From the NCBI GenBank assembly GCA_945883495.1, contig CAMCXS010000006.1:62001-126000 (forward strand): a stretch of 64,000 nucleotides of DNA. Direction: 5' to 3'. Positions 34,759 to 43,214 of this stretch are shown here, in pieces. The translations under genes were made by a program, and so were the position numbers. Under the pieces are notes generated by a model. It had not been told where the DNA came from, made no database searches, and saw only the letters and a list, made by a program, of their open reading frames with translations. Within the stretch, counting starts at the first letter, position 1; each line of letters opens with the position of its first letter. The DNA is from Akkermansia muciniphila (GTDB taxonomy: Bacteria; Verrucomicrobiota; Verrucomicrobiia; Verrucomicrobiales; DEV007).

Positions 34759-36522
34759 ATGAAGGGTGGATCGCACGAAGTACGTCTCAAGGGGCTCGGG
34801 GTTTCACCCGGGGTGGTCCGCGCCAGAGTCGTGGTCCGGGACAATTCGTTCACGGAACCAGAGACCTTTTCCGTCCGTCCGGCGGATTTCCTCGGAGAGC
34901 GCACGCGTTTCGAAAACGCGCTCGTCGAAACGCGGCGCCAAATCGTTTCGCTCCAAAACCAGATCCGGGCCACGGCGGGGGATGATGCGGACATCTTCGA
35001 TGCGCATCTTCTTGTGCTCGAGGATCATGCCGTTTTGGAGCAAGTTTTCGACAAGGTCGCCAAGGAGGGAATCAATATTGAGTCGGCCCTCTACCAAGTC
35101 TTCTCCGGCTACATGGAGAGTTTGCGACGCGTCTCCGATCCCTATCTAAAGGAACGCGCTGTCGATTTGGGCGACGTGATGCGGCGCATCTTGCGCAATC
35201 TCAAGCCCGGGACCGGCGAATCTGTGGCGGACCATCCGGTCAAACACCCGCATATCCTCGCGGCCAACGATCTCTCGCCTTCGGAGATTGCGTCGATGGA
35301 TCGGTCGCTTGTCCTGGCTTGTGCGACGGAAATGGGGAGTCCCACCTCGCACACTGCGATTATCGCCCGCTCCCTCGGTATTCCCGCAGTCGTCGGCCTC
35401 CATGAGTTTGACGGTCATTTTCACACGGGGGACGAAGTGCTTCTGGATGGCTATAATGGAGTCGTCATCGCCCATCCGCGAGCGGAGACGGTGGAGCACT
35501 ACGCCCGCTTTGAAGCAGAGAAAGGGGCGATCCGGGATCAACTGAACCAACTGGTTGGTGAGCGCGCGATCACGCTCGATCATCAAGTGGTGGTGCTGTC
35601 CTCCAATATCGAGTTTTCCCATGAGATGGACCGGGTCCGCCAAGTGGGTTCGGAGGGCGTGGGGCTCTACCGGACGGAGTTTTTCTACCTTGATCGGCCG
35701 TTTTTGCCCGAGGAGCACGCATTGCTGGAAGACTACGTAAAGGTGGCCAAAGGGGCACGTCCGCACGGCGTCATCATCCGGACGTTGGATGCCGGGGGCG
35801 ATAAACTGCCGACCTCAATCCAGCACGGTACTGAGCACAACCCTTTCTTGGGCTGGCGGGGTATCCGGGTTTGCTTGGAAGAGTCCGAGATGTTCCGGAC
35901 ACAACTGCGAGCCATTTTGCGGGCCAGCGCCGAAGGGCATGTTTCCATCATGTTCCCCTTGGTCTCCAGCCTTGAAGAGGTCCTAGAAGCCAAGGCGCGG
36001 TTGGAAGAAGCCAAGGCATCTCTGAGGGCCGAGGGGGTGCCGTTTGATGACCGGATTCCCGTCGGCGTGATGATCGAAGTCCCGAGCGCCGTGATGATTG
36101 CGGATGTGCTGGCCCGGGAGGTCGATTTCTTCAGTATCGGCACGAATGATTTGGTTCAGTACACGATCGCGGTGGACCGGGTGAATGAGCGGGTGGCGGG
36201 ATTGTACGCACCGCACCATCCAGCGATCGTGCGGATGATCAAGCGTGTGGCGGACGCCGCCGCCGCGCGCGGGATTTGGACGGGGGTCTGCGGTGAAATG
36301 GCCGGGGATGTCCTTTCCACGCCGCTTTTGCTTGGGCTCGGCATCACGGAATTGAGCGTGAGCCCTGGGCAAATTCTCCCAGTGAAGCGAGCGGTGCGGG
36401 CGCTCAATTGCTCCGAGTGCCAGGCCTTCGCCGAAGAAATGTTGACGCTGACCACGGTGGAGGAAATCACCTCCCGTTGCCGGGAATTGGCGTTGAGCCG
36501 GTATCCCGAGTTGCTGCTCTGA
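34759..36522 (+). CDS. ptsI: Phosphoenolpyruvate-protein phosphotransferase (PTS enzyme I)
   Basis: 587 residues. The domain order is standard: N-terminal HPr-binding part (~1-150), phosphohistidine domain with His198 in EMGSPTSHTAIIARSLGIPA, then the PEP-binding barrel with EGVGLYRTEFFYLDR, VPSAVMIADVLAREVDFFSI, FSIGTNDLVQY and the catalytic Cys in GVCGEMAGD. It passes phosphate from PEP to HPr. No EII permease is in the window, so the relay may be mainly regulatory, as in several Verrucomicrobia-type genomes. The stop lies in a hairpin shared with ruvB. Confidence 0.96.
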   Translation: MKGGSHEVRLKGLGVSPGVVRARVVVRDNSFTEPETFSVRPADFLGERTRFENALVETRRQIVSLQNQIRATAGDDADIFDAHLLVLEDHAVLEQVFDKVAKEGINIESALYQVFSGYMESLRRVSDPYLKERAVDLGDVMRRILRNLKPGTGESVADHPVKHPHILAANDLSPSEIASMDRSLVLACATEMGSPTSHTAIIARSLGIPAVVGLHEFDGHFHTGDEVLLDGYNGVVIAHPRAETVEHYARFEAEKGAIRDQLNQLVGERAITLDHQVVVLSSNIEFSHEMDRVRQVGSEGVGLYRTEFFYLDRPFLPEEHALLEDYVKVAKGARPHGVIIRTLDAGGDKLPTSIQHGTEHNPFLGWRGIRVCLEESEMFRTQLRAILRASAEGHVSIMFPLVSSLEEVLEAKARLEEAKASLRAEGVPFDDRIPVGVMIEVPSAVMIADVLAREVDFFSIGTNDLVQYTIAVDRVNERVAGLYAPHHPAIVRMIKRVADAAAARGIWTGVCGEMAGDVLSTPLLLGLGITELSVSPGQILPVKRAVRALNCSECQAFAEEMLTLTTVEEITSRCRELALSRYPELLL

Positions 36523-36538
36523 GCCGCTGGTCAGAGCA
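36515..36538. terminator. Hairpin containing both convergent stop codons (ptsI, ruvB)
   Basis: Perfect 8-bp stem TGCTCTGA / TCAGAGCA with loop GCCGCTGG. The left arm carries the ptsI stop (TGA), the right arm the ruvB stop (TCA on this strand). No clear T-run, so terminator strength is uncertain. Confidence 0.5.
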
Positions 36539-37550
36539 GTTCTGGCTGGGTGTTTTTTGGGGGAGGAGCGCCGAGTTTCCCATAGGCCTTGAGCATCGCG
36601 ACCCGTCCTCGCGGTGTTCTCTTGGTGTACCCTTGCATGATCAGGTAGGGCTCGTAAACTTCCTCGATGGTCGATTCGTCTTCTCCCACGGAGACGGCGA
36701 GCGAGCTGAGGCCGACTGGGCCGCCATCAAACTTGAAAACGAGTGCTTCGAGGAGCCGGACGTCCATTTCATCAAGACCTTCGGCGTCGATCTCAAGCAT
36801 CATGAGGGCTTTGTCCGCTACTTCGCGAGTGATCACGTTGTTGGCGCGGACCTGGGCGTAGTCGCGCACCCAGCGCAGCAGGTTGTTCGCGACGCGAGGG
36901 GTGCCGCGGCTCCGGGCAGCGACTTCGCGGGCACCTTCGGGTTCGATCTCGACATCCAAAAGGCGGGCGGACCGTTCCACGATGCGGCTCAGTTGTTCGA
37001 TCCCGTAGTAGTCGAGCCGGTTGATGGTGCCAAAGCGCGAGCGGAGAGGGGCGGTCAACATTCCGGATCGGGTCGTGGCACCGACCAGGGTGAACTTGGG
37101 GAGGTTGAGCTGGATGGTGCGGGCGTTGGGGCCTTGGTCGATGATGATATCAAGCTTGAAGTCCTCCATCGCCGGATAGAGATACTCTTCGATACTTGGA
37201 TGGAGGCGATGAATCTCGTCGATGAAAAGGACGTCGCCCTCCGCAAGCTTGGTGAGAATGCCGGCGAGATCGCCCGCCTTATCGATTTGGGGGCCGCTGG
37301 TGATGTGAATCTGCGCCTGGGCGGCGTGCGCGAGAATATTGGCGAGAGTCGTCTTGCCTAGTCCTGGCGGACCGCTGAGGAGGACATGAGCCACCACGTC
37401 GCCACGTTGGCGTGCGGCCTCGACCATCAGCATGAGGCGCTCCGTGATCTTCTCCTGACCCGTAAAATCCTGAAACTGGCTGGGACGCAGGGAAAGATCG
37501 AAGTTCGTCTTGGGGGCGGCGACGGTGCGTGTGTAGAAAGGATCGCTCAC
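36531..37550 (-). CDS. ruvB: Holliday junction branch migration helicase RuvB
   Basis: 339 residues from GTG 37550 ([17 protein letters not shown]); the frame is open for 30 more codons upstream without similarity. RuvB drives branch migration with RuvA. Seen: [19 protein letters not shown], Walker [19 protein letters not shown], Walker [21 protein letters not shown], sensor region [20 protein letters not shown], and the winged-helix end [16 protein letters not shown]. No ruvA or ruvC is adjacent. Confidence 0.96.
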   Translation of the reverse strand: MSDPFYTRTVAAPKTNFDLSLRPSQFQDFTGQEKITERLMLMVEAARQRGDVVAHVLLSGPPGLGKTTLANILAHAAQAQIHITSGPQIDKAGDLAGILTKLAEGDVLFIDEIHRLHPSIEEYLYPAMEDFKLDIIIDQGPNARTIQLNLPKFTLVGATTRSGMLTAPLRSRFGTINRLDYYGIEQLSRIVERSARLLDVEIEPEGAREVAARSRGTPRVANNLLRWVRDYAQVRANNVITREVADKALMMLEIDAEGLDEMDVRLLEALVFKFDGGPVGLSSLAVSVGEDESTIEEVYEPYLIMQGYTKRTPRGRVAMLKAYGKLGAPPPKNTQPELL

Positions 37551-37877
37551 GCTGCAATCTGGACCCGATCCTGACGCGGACTCAACGCGGAATCCGGCGA
37601 AAATGGTCGATTTAGCGGATTTAGTGCGAATTTTCCTCAATTTTGTTTTACAATCGTGAGTCTCTAATCAAGGTGGAGGAGGAACGGGTTCGTCTAGGTA
37701 CCGAAATGTGCGACGAAGGCTCGATCCGGCATGGGTAATTCCAGGTTTTTGAGCGCCGCCAGGATGGCGATGTGAGATCTGTGGAGAATGACCTTGACCG
37801 GAGAGGCTAGAGACGCAGAATGGGCCGTGGGGGCTGGATCCGATCTTTGTGCCCTTTCTCGCTGACTTTTGCTGCTC
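37551..37877. other. Intergenic region between divergent ruvB and bamA
   Basis: 327 bases without a convincing gene; it must hold both promoters. An AT-rich stretch around 37625-37675 includes TTTTGTTTTACAATC and TCTAATCA; TTGTTT-16-TAATCA is one weak plus-strand promoter. The rest is ordinary GC-rich sequence. Confidence 0.5.
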
Positions 37878-40163
37878 ATGAAGATGTTTGCACCTTGGAA
37901 AATCGCCACCTTGATGATCGCGCTCGTCGCGCTGCTGCCGGACAGTCCGGTTTGGGCGCAGGGGGCCGCTGGTAAAACAGTGACCGCGATCGATGTCGAA
38001 TATGTGGGGCAGCAGAGTGTCGCTCCTGACCGGATTCTGTCGAACATGGCTACTAAAGTGGGGCAGCCTTTCTCCCAGGCGGTCGTGGAGGATGACATTA
38101 AGAATCTCTACGCGAGTGGAATGGTGGAAAACATTCGCATCCTTACGGAACCCGCAGGGGCGGGGGTGAGAGTGGTGGTCCGGGTGCAGACTCGCACATC
38201 ACTTGGGAAAATTTCGTTCGACGGGAACACCGCGTTTTCAGAGAACAAGCTGCGCAACAAGGTTGATTTGACACCAGGTGGTCCGCTCGATGAGGGGAAG
38301 GTCCAGGCGGGCCAGCGTGAGATTCAGAAGCTCTATGAGAATTCCGGTTTCGCCGAGACTGTCGTTTCCTACGAAATTCTCTCTGGCGGCCAAGCGGGGT
38401 TCTCCGAAGTAGTCTACAAGATCAATGAGGGTTCAAAGAGCGTCTTGCGCGAGGTAGAGTTCGTCGGGAACACCGTCTTCAGCGCAAAAGAACTTCGCAA
38501 GCAAATGAAGTCGAAGCAGACTTCGTTGCTTCCTCCAATCGGAGGACGTGGCCGGATCAACGAGGACCAGATCGACGATGACCTTGATGCGATCGAGCGC
38601 TTCTACAAGGATCGTGGTTACCTCAATGCACGCATCGTTGACACTCGTCGTGTCCGGGTGGATGGCAAAAAGGTCGATTTGGTGGTCACGCTGGACGAGG
38701 GGGCTGTTTACACGGTGAATAGTGTTCGTATTAGCGGCGCTCGGGCCTTCAGCGTTGCCGACCTTACCCCGTATTTAAAGACGCGCTCCGCGCAAACCTT
38801 CTCCGCGTCGAGCGTGGAGGCCGATCTCCAGGCACTTCGCGACTACTATGGGTCCCGTGGATATGCGGACGCCTCCGTGGTGCCTGTTCTCGACAGCGCA
38901 GGCGGCACGTCCGTCGACGTGGTTTACTCCATTACGGAAGGGGCCAAGTATTACCTCGGCAAGATTGATATCGAGGGCAATGTCAAGACCAAGGATAAGG
39001 TCATCCGCAACGAGTTCCCAGGTCAGCCTGGTGAAGTCTTCAATGCGCCGAAGATGATGGCTGGGCGCAAGAGGCTTGAGAACATCGGCTACTTCTCAAG
39101 CGTGGACGTGAGCCCGACGGATTCCGCCCAGGAAGGCTACAAAGACATCAATATCGACGTCGTCGAAAAGCCTACCGGCTCTCTGAACTTCGGTGCGGGT
39201 TTCAGCTCAATCGACAATTTGGTCGGCTTTGTTGAGGTCACTCAGACGAATTTCGATATCGGCAATTGGCCGAATTTCACAGGAGCGGGACAGCGCTTCC
39301 GCGCAGCTGCCCGGATCGGGACGCAGCGCCGGGATTTGATGGTGAACTTGACCGAGCCCTGGTTCCTCGACCGGCCATTGGCCCTTGGGGGCGAGTTATT
39401 CTACCGCGACCTTTTCTTCTTGAGCGATTACTTTGACCAAAGCAACGCGGGCGGTGCCATCAACCTTCGGAAGCCCCTTGGTGAGCACAGCAACATTGCT
39501 TTGGAATATAAGCTCCAATCGACCAGCATTGACGTGACGGATAATGCATCCTCCATCATCAAGGCTGAGGAGGGCGACTACCTGCAAAGTCTGATCGGGG
39601 CGACCTATGCACACGATACCCGCGACGACCTATTCCTGACGCGCAAGGGACACCGAGTGGATGGAGGCCTCTCGTATTCAGGTTTGGGAGGAGACGTCGA
39701 GGACTTTCACCTTGAGGCGGGCGCCGTTCAGTTTGTGCATCTTCCGTTTGATTCTATCCTGAGCGTGGAAGGTCACTTCCATACGGTCTTCGGGGACGAC
39801 GTGCCCATCTTTGAGCGTGAGTTTTTGGGTGGTGCGAACAACCTGAGAGGTTTCGACTTCCGCGATGTTGGTCCGAAGGACGAGTTGGGTGAGGCGATTG
39901 GTGGCCAGACTTCGACTTGGGCGAGCGTGGAGTATACCATTCCGATTATGCCGCAACTTCGTGGGGCGGTCTTCTATGACGTTGGTATGGTCGCCTCCGA
40001 AGAGGCCTCGTTTGATGGGGATTGGAATTCTGATGCAGGTGTCGGTCTTCGGGTCTTCCTTCCTGTGGGCCCCCTGCGACTTGACTACGCGATTCCGCTG
40101 GCCGCCGACGAATTCAACGACTCCAGTGGTCGCTTCCAATTCAATATTGGCTATCGTTTCTGA
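37878..40163 (+). CDS. bamA: Outer-membrane protein assembly factor BamA
   Basis: 761 residues from ATG 37878 (MKMFAPWKIATLMIALVALL), signal peptide ending AQG. BamA inserts beta-barrel proteins into the outer membrane. Five POTRA domains span ~35-420 (for example VTAIDVEYVGQQSVAPDRIL, GKISFDGNTAFSENKLR, REVEFVGNTVFSAKELRKQM, YYLGKIDIEGNVKTKDKVIR). The barrel follows, with FEREFLGGANNLRGFDFRDV, the conserved loop 6 (V/I)RGF-type motif, and terminal FQFNIGYRF ending in the expected aromatic residue. skp follows 130 bases later. Confidence 0.96.
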   Translation: MKMFAPWKIATLMIALVALLPDSPVWAQGAAGKTVTAIDVEYVGQQSVAPDRILSNMATKVGQPFSQAVVEDDIKNLYASGMVENIRILTEPAGAGVRVVVRVQTRTSLGKISFDGNTAFSENKLRNKVDLTPGGPLDEGKVQAGQREIQKLYENSGFAETVVSYEILSGGQAGFSEVVYKINEGSKSVLREVEFVGNTVFSAKELRKQMKSKQTSLLPPIGGRGRINEDQIDDDLDAIERFYKDRGYLNARIVDTRRVRVDGKKVDLVVTLDEGAVYTVNSVRISGARAFSVADLTPYLKTRSAQTFSASSVEADLQALRDYYGSRGYADASVVPVLDSAGGTSVDVVYSITEGAKYYLGKIDIEGNVKTKDKVIRNEFPGQPGEVFNAPKMMAGRKRLENIGYFSSVDVSPTDSAQEGYKDINIDVVEKPTGSLNFGAGFSSIDNLVGFVEVTQTNFDIGNWPNFTGAGQRFRAAARIGTQRRDLMVNLTEPWFLDRPLALGGELFYRDLFFLSDYFDQSNAGGAINLRKPLGEHSNIALEYKLQSTSIDVTDNASSIIKAEEGDYLQSLIGATYAHDTRDDLFLTRKGHRVDGGLSYSGLGGDVEDFHLEAGAVQFVHLPFDSILSVEGHFHTVFGDDVPIFEREFLGGANNLRGFDFRDVGPKDELGEAIGGQTSTWASVEYTIPIMPQLRGAVFYDVGMVASEEASFDGDWNSDAGVGLRVFLPVGPLRLDYAIPLAADEFNDSSGRFQFNIGYRF

Positions 40164-40292
40164 AGCTTGGCTCGTCTATTGCCTTGCTGATTCAGCCAGT
40201 GGAAATCAGTGTTAGGAAGTGCTTGAAATCTTTCGAGCGCTTCCTAAGTTCCGGGACCTTAACTGACCCACCTAGAAATAACCACTTCAACC

Positions 40293-40919
40293 ATGAACTT
40301 CAGACTTCTTACAACTTGTCTTGTCACTGCTGCGGCCATGAGCGCCGGGCAACTTCAAGCCCAACAGCCCGCGAAGATCGGTTTGGTCGACTTTGCCCGC
40401 CTGCAACGCGAATTCTATCGCACTGATTTGGAGCGGAAGTCCTTCCAGGCCAAGCGTGATGAGGAGCGCGCCAAGGTCGAAGGTCGCCGCAAGCAGTTCA
40501 AGGAGTTACTTGAGGCTCAAGCGGGCGCCCAAAAGAAGCTCAAGGACCCAACTCTGAGCGAAGACGCGAAGAAGAAGGTGGTGGAGGAGGCCACTGAGCG
40601 TCAGGGCCAGCTCCAGAGCCTCCAACAAGAGCTTCTTGAGCTTGAGAGCAAGATCAACGCTGAGTTGGCGGCCAAGGCCAACGAGGTACAAAAGAGCCTT
40701 ACCGAGGAAATCTATAACACTATCGGCGAGGTTGCCGGTGCTCAGAATTTCGATGTCGTGCTCAACCGCACCTTCGGAATCAATGGAGTGCCTACCGTTG
40801 CGTTCAGCTCGGCCAAAAATCTGACCGATCTTACCGAGGAAGTCAGTAAGAAGCTGAATTCCAAGGCTCCTGCGGGTTGGACGCCACCTAAGGAGGGTGA
40901 GGCCGACATCAAGCCTTAA
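40293..40919 (+). CDS. skp: OmpH/Skp-family periplasmic chaperone, paralogue 2
   Basis: 208 residues. A signal peptide (MNFRLLTTCLVTAAAMSAGQ-LQAQ) leads to PAKIGLVDFARLQREFYRTD, a long lysine- and glutamate-rich coiled coil (~55-160), then FDVVLNRTFGINGVPTVAFS. It is longer than the paralogue at 25752. Its place after bamA and before lpxD is the conserved order, so it is likely the main Skp. A clear terminator follows the gene. Confidence 0.92.
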   Translation: MNFRLLTTCLVTAAAMSAGQLQAQQPAKIGLVDFARLQREFYRTDLERKSFQAKRDEERAKVEGRRKQFKELLEAQAGAQKKLKDPTLSEDAKKKVVEEATERQGQLQSLQQELLELESKINAELAAKANEVQKSLTEEIYNTIGEVAGAQNFDVVLNRTFGINGVPTVAFSSAKNLTDLTEEVSKKLNSKAPAGWTPPKEGEADIKP

Positions 40920-40951
40920 TTTCTCCTTTCATTCAGAACAATCGCTTTTCT

Positions 40952-40983
40952 GGGGACGGTGGTCATACACCGTCCCCTTTTTT
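40952..40983 (+). terminator. Intrinsic terminator between skp and lpxD
   Basis: Perfect 10-bp stem GGGGACGGTG / CACCGTCCCC (40952-40961, 40968-40977), loop GTCATA, then six T. A textbook rho-independent terminator that separates skp from lpxD, or attenuates between them. Confidence 0.9.
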
Positions 40984-41018
40984 GTGATAAGCCCCGTCTT
41001 GCCGCCCCTGCCTCCATC

Positions 41019-42083
41019 ATGGAACTCACCGTTGCCGATCTTGTCGCCCTTCTGCATGGCCGCCTCGTTCAGGGGGATTCCTCCGCGATTCTTCATGGTT
41101 TTGACTCCCTCCGGGAGTGCGGTCCCAATGAATTGAGTTTCTTTGGGAATGAGCTGTATCAGAAGGATTTTGAAGCATCCCGGGCCGGCGCCATTTTGGT
41201 CAAGGCGGGAGCAAAGAACTGCCCGCCGGCCGCCGCGATTATCGAGGTGGATGATCCGGTCCTCGCATTTGATGTGATCGTCCGCCGCTTCGGCGCTCCC
41301 GAGATTAAGTTCCGGCCCGGGGTTCATCCAACGGCTGTTATCGGCCAAGGCGTCCAGTTTGATCCCGCGCAAGTTTGCATCGGACCGTATGTGCATCTGG
41401 CGGATGGTGTTGTCCTTGGGGATGGGACCTGGCTTGGAGCCTACGTCTCGTTGGGGCAGGATGTCACCCTGGGCCGGAATTGTCGGCTATACGACCATGT
41501 GTCGGTGCGGGAAGGTTGCCGCTTGGGTGATCGCGTGGTGCTGCAAGCGGGCGTTGTCATCGGCGCGGACGGCTACGGCTATCAGTTTAAGGATGGTCGC
41601 CACCAGCCGATCCGGCAGGCGGGAATTGTGATTTTGGAAGATGACGTGGAGGTCGGTGCGAATTCTACGATTGATCGAGCGAGGTTTGGATCAACGGTGA
41701 TTGGCGAGGGAACCAAGATTGATAACTTGGTGCAGGTTGGCCACAACGTGGTCACCGGCAAGCACTGTCTGATCGTGGCGTTGTCGGGACTGAGCGGCAG
41801 TTCGCGGCTTGGTAATTACGTGACCGTGGCGGCGCAGAGTGGCGTGGCAGGGCACGTGACGGTGGGAGATGAAGCCGTCTTGGGAGGCCGAAGTGGCGTG
41901 ATTTCCAACTTGGAAGGGCGCGAGACCTATTTTGGCTATCCCGCCAAGACGATGAAAGAGTGGAGCCGACAGCAAGTGTTTGCCAAGAAGGTGCCAAAAC
42001 TCCTGCAGAGAGTGGCGGAACTCGAAGCCAAAATCGCGGCGCTGGAGGCACGCTTGGTGGCGCAAAGCGGGAGCGACACGTAA
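41019..42083 (+). CDS. lpxD: UDP-3-O-acyl-glucosamine N-acyltransferase
   Basis: 354 residues from ATG 41019 (MELTVADLVALLHGRLVQGD). LpxD adds the second acyl chain in lipid A synthesis. The N-terminal uridine-binding domain includes NELSFFGNELYQKDF. The rest is left-handed beta-helix hexapeptide repeats with GVVIGADGYGYQFKDGRHQP, VEVGANSTIDRARFGSTVIG, DNLVQVGHNVVTGKHC (catalytic His) and SGLSGSSRLGNYVTV. It shows that the cell makes lipid A. A strong terminator before it means its own promoter is needed, in the ~35 bases before the ATG or by read-through. Confidence 0.96.
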   Translation: MELTVADLVALLHGRLVQGDSSAILHGFDSLRECGPNELSFFGNELYQKDFEASRAGAILVKAGAKNCPPAAAIIEVDDPVLAFDVIVRRFGAPEIKFRPGVHPTAVIGQGVQFDPAQVCIGPYVHLADGVVLGDGTWLGAYVSLGQDVTLGRNCRLYDHVSVREGCRLGDRVVLQAGVVIGADGYGYQFKDGRHQPIRQAGIVILEDDVEVGANSTIDRARFGSTVIGEGTKIDNLVQVGHNVVTGKHCLIVALSGLSGSSRLGNYVTVAAQSGVAGHVTVGDEAVLGGRSGVISNLEGRETYFGYPAKTMKEWSRQQVFAKKVPKLLQRVAELEAKIAALEARLVAQSGSDT

Positions 42084-42149
42084 TTGTTCCCATGGGGCGG
42101 TATCCTTTCCCGCTTGATTCGATCCGCCCATTTTGCCACCGTTCTTTAT

Positions 42150-42917
42150 ATGCCCGCATGCTTCCGTTGCTTTTCATTGATGCTGCTACTGCTCTCGGCG
42201 TCGCCGGCTTCTGATTCTCGGGTCTTTGAATTGCGCACGTATGTGACAAACCCTGGAAAGCTTCCGGATCTGCTGGCTCGGTTTCGAGATCATACCTGTG
42301 CGCTATTCGAGCGGCATGGGATGGAAAATATCGGCTACTGGGTTCCGATGGACGAGGCAGACGGGGCCGGGAATACGCTGATTTACCTGTTGGCTCATGC
42401 CAGCCGTGACGCCGCCAAAGAGAGCTGGAAGAACTTCGCCGCAGATCCGGAATGGAAGGAGGTCCGGGCGGCGAGTGAGGCTAGCGGAAAAATTTTGGCA
42501 CAAACTCCGGAGTCGGTGTTTCTGCATTTTGCGGACTTCAGTCCGGCGCTGGCCCCAGCGGCAGCGACAGGGACGAGGGTATTCGAACTGCGCACTTATC
42601 ACACGCCGCCAGGGAAATTGTCGTTGCTTCACAACCGGTTTCGCGAGCACACGGTTCAGCTTTTCTCGAAACACGGTATGACGCATATCGGCTACTGGAC
42701 CCCGATCGATCCGGAGCAGGGAGCGGAAGATACGCTGATTTATCTCTTGGCCCACGCGTCTCGGGAAGCGGCGGCGCAGTCATTTGCGGCGTTCCGCGCG
42801 GATCCGGACTGGATTTCCGCAAAGAGTGCGTCTGAAAAAGATGGAGCGCTTACCGTCCAACCGGGTGGAGTGAAAAGTGTTTTCCTGAAGGCGACCGATT
42901 TCTCTTCGCGCAAGTAA
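42150..42917 (+). CDS. Exported protein with two NIPSNAP domains
   Basis: 255 residues from ATG 42150 (MPACFRCFSLMLLLLSASPA), a signal peptide. Two similar halves each start RVFELRTY (VFELRTYVTNPGKLPDLLAR and VFELRTYHTPPGKLSLLHNR) and share HGMENIGYW/HGMTHIGYW and NTLIYLLAHASRDAA/DTLIYLLAHASREAA. This is the NIPSNAP (dimeric alpha/beta barrel) fold, which is common in Planctomycetes and Verrucomicrobia with an unknown role. An internal duplication is clear. It starts 66 bases after lpxD. Confidence 0.88.
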   Translation: MPACFRCFSLMLLLLSASPASDSRVFELRTYVTNPGKLPDLLARFRDHTCALFERHGMENIGYWVPMDEADGAGNTLIYLLAHASRDAAKESWKNFAADPEWKEVRAASEASGKILAQTPESVFLHFADFSPALAPAAATGTRVFELRTYHTPPGKLSLLHNRFREHTVQLFSKHGMTHIGYWTPIDPEQGAEDTLIYLLAHASREAAAQSFAAFRADPDWISAKSASEKDGALTVQPGGVKSVFLKATDFSSRK

Positions 42918-42929
42918 AGAGTCGTTGAA

Positions 42930-43214
42930 GTGGTGAATGTTCCCGAGTCAGAGCTGTCGTCAATCGCCGGGTTTGCTCAGATGATCGCGGCAGCGTCATC
43001 CGAGACTGAGATCACGCCATCTCACATTTTTGGGGTAATCAAGCTGGTGATTTTCGTGGTGATGTTGGGCCTTCTTCAGTCGCTGAAAAAGGGCCGCCCC
43101 CGCCCACGGGCTACCCGGCGAGCAACCCGGAAATCAGAGCGTTATCCTCGATCGAGGGCGGGTTTGAACACCCGTCGCTACTCAGGTTCTAAGCCGGAGG
43201 GTGGAAGCGTGTGA
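42930..43214 (+). CDS. Small predicted membrane protein
   Basis: 94 residues from GTG 42930 (or 42933), so the start is uncertain. One membrane helix (FGVIKLVIFVVMLGLLQSL) is followed by a very basic tail (KKGRPRPRATRRATRKSERY). It overlaps the GTG start of the next gene by 14 bases. Composition is plausible but there is no family support, and it could be a chance ORF. Confidence 0.4.
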   Translation: MVNVPESELSSIAGFAQMIAAASSETEITPSHIFGVIKLVIFVVMLGLLQSLKKGRPRPRATRRATRKSERYPRSRAGLNTRRYSGSKPEGGSV

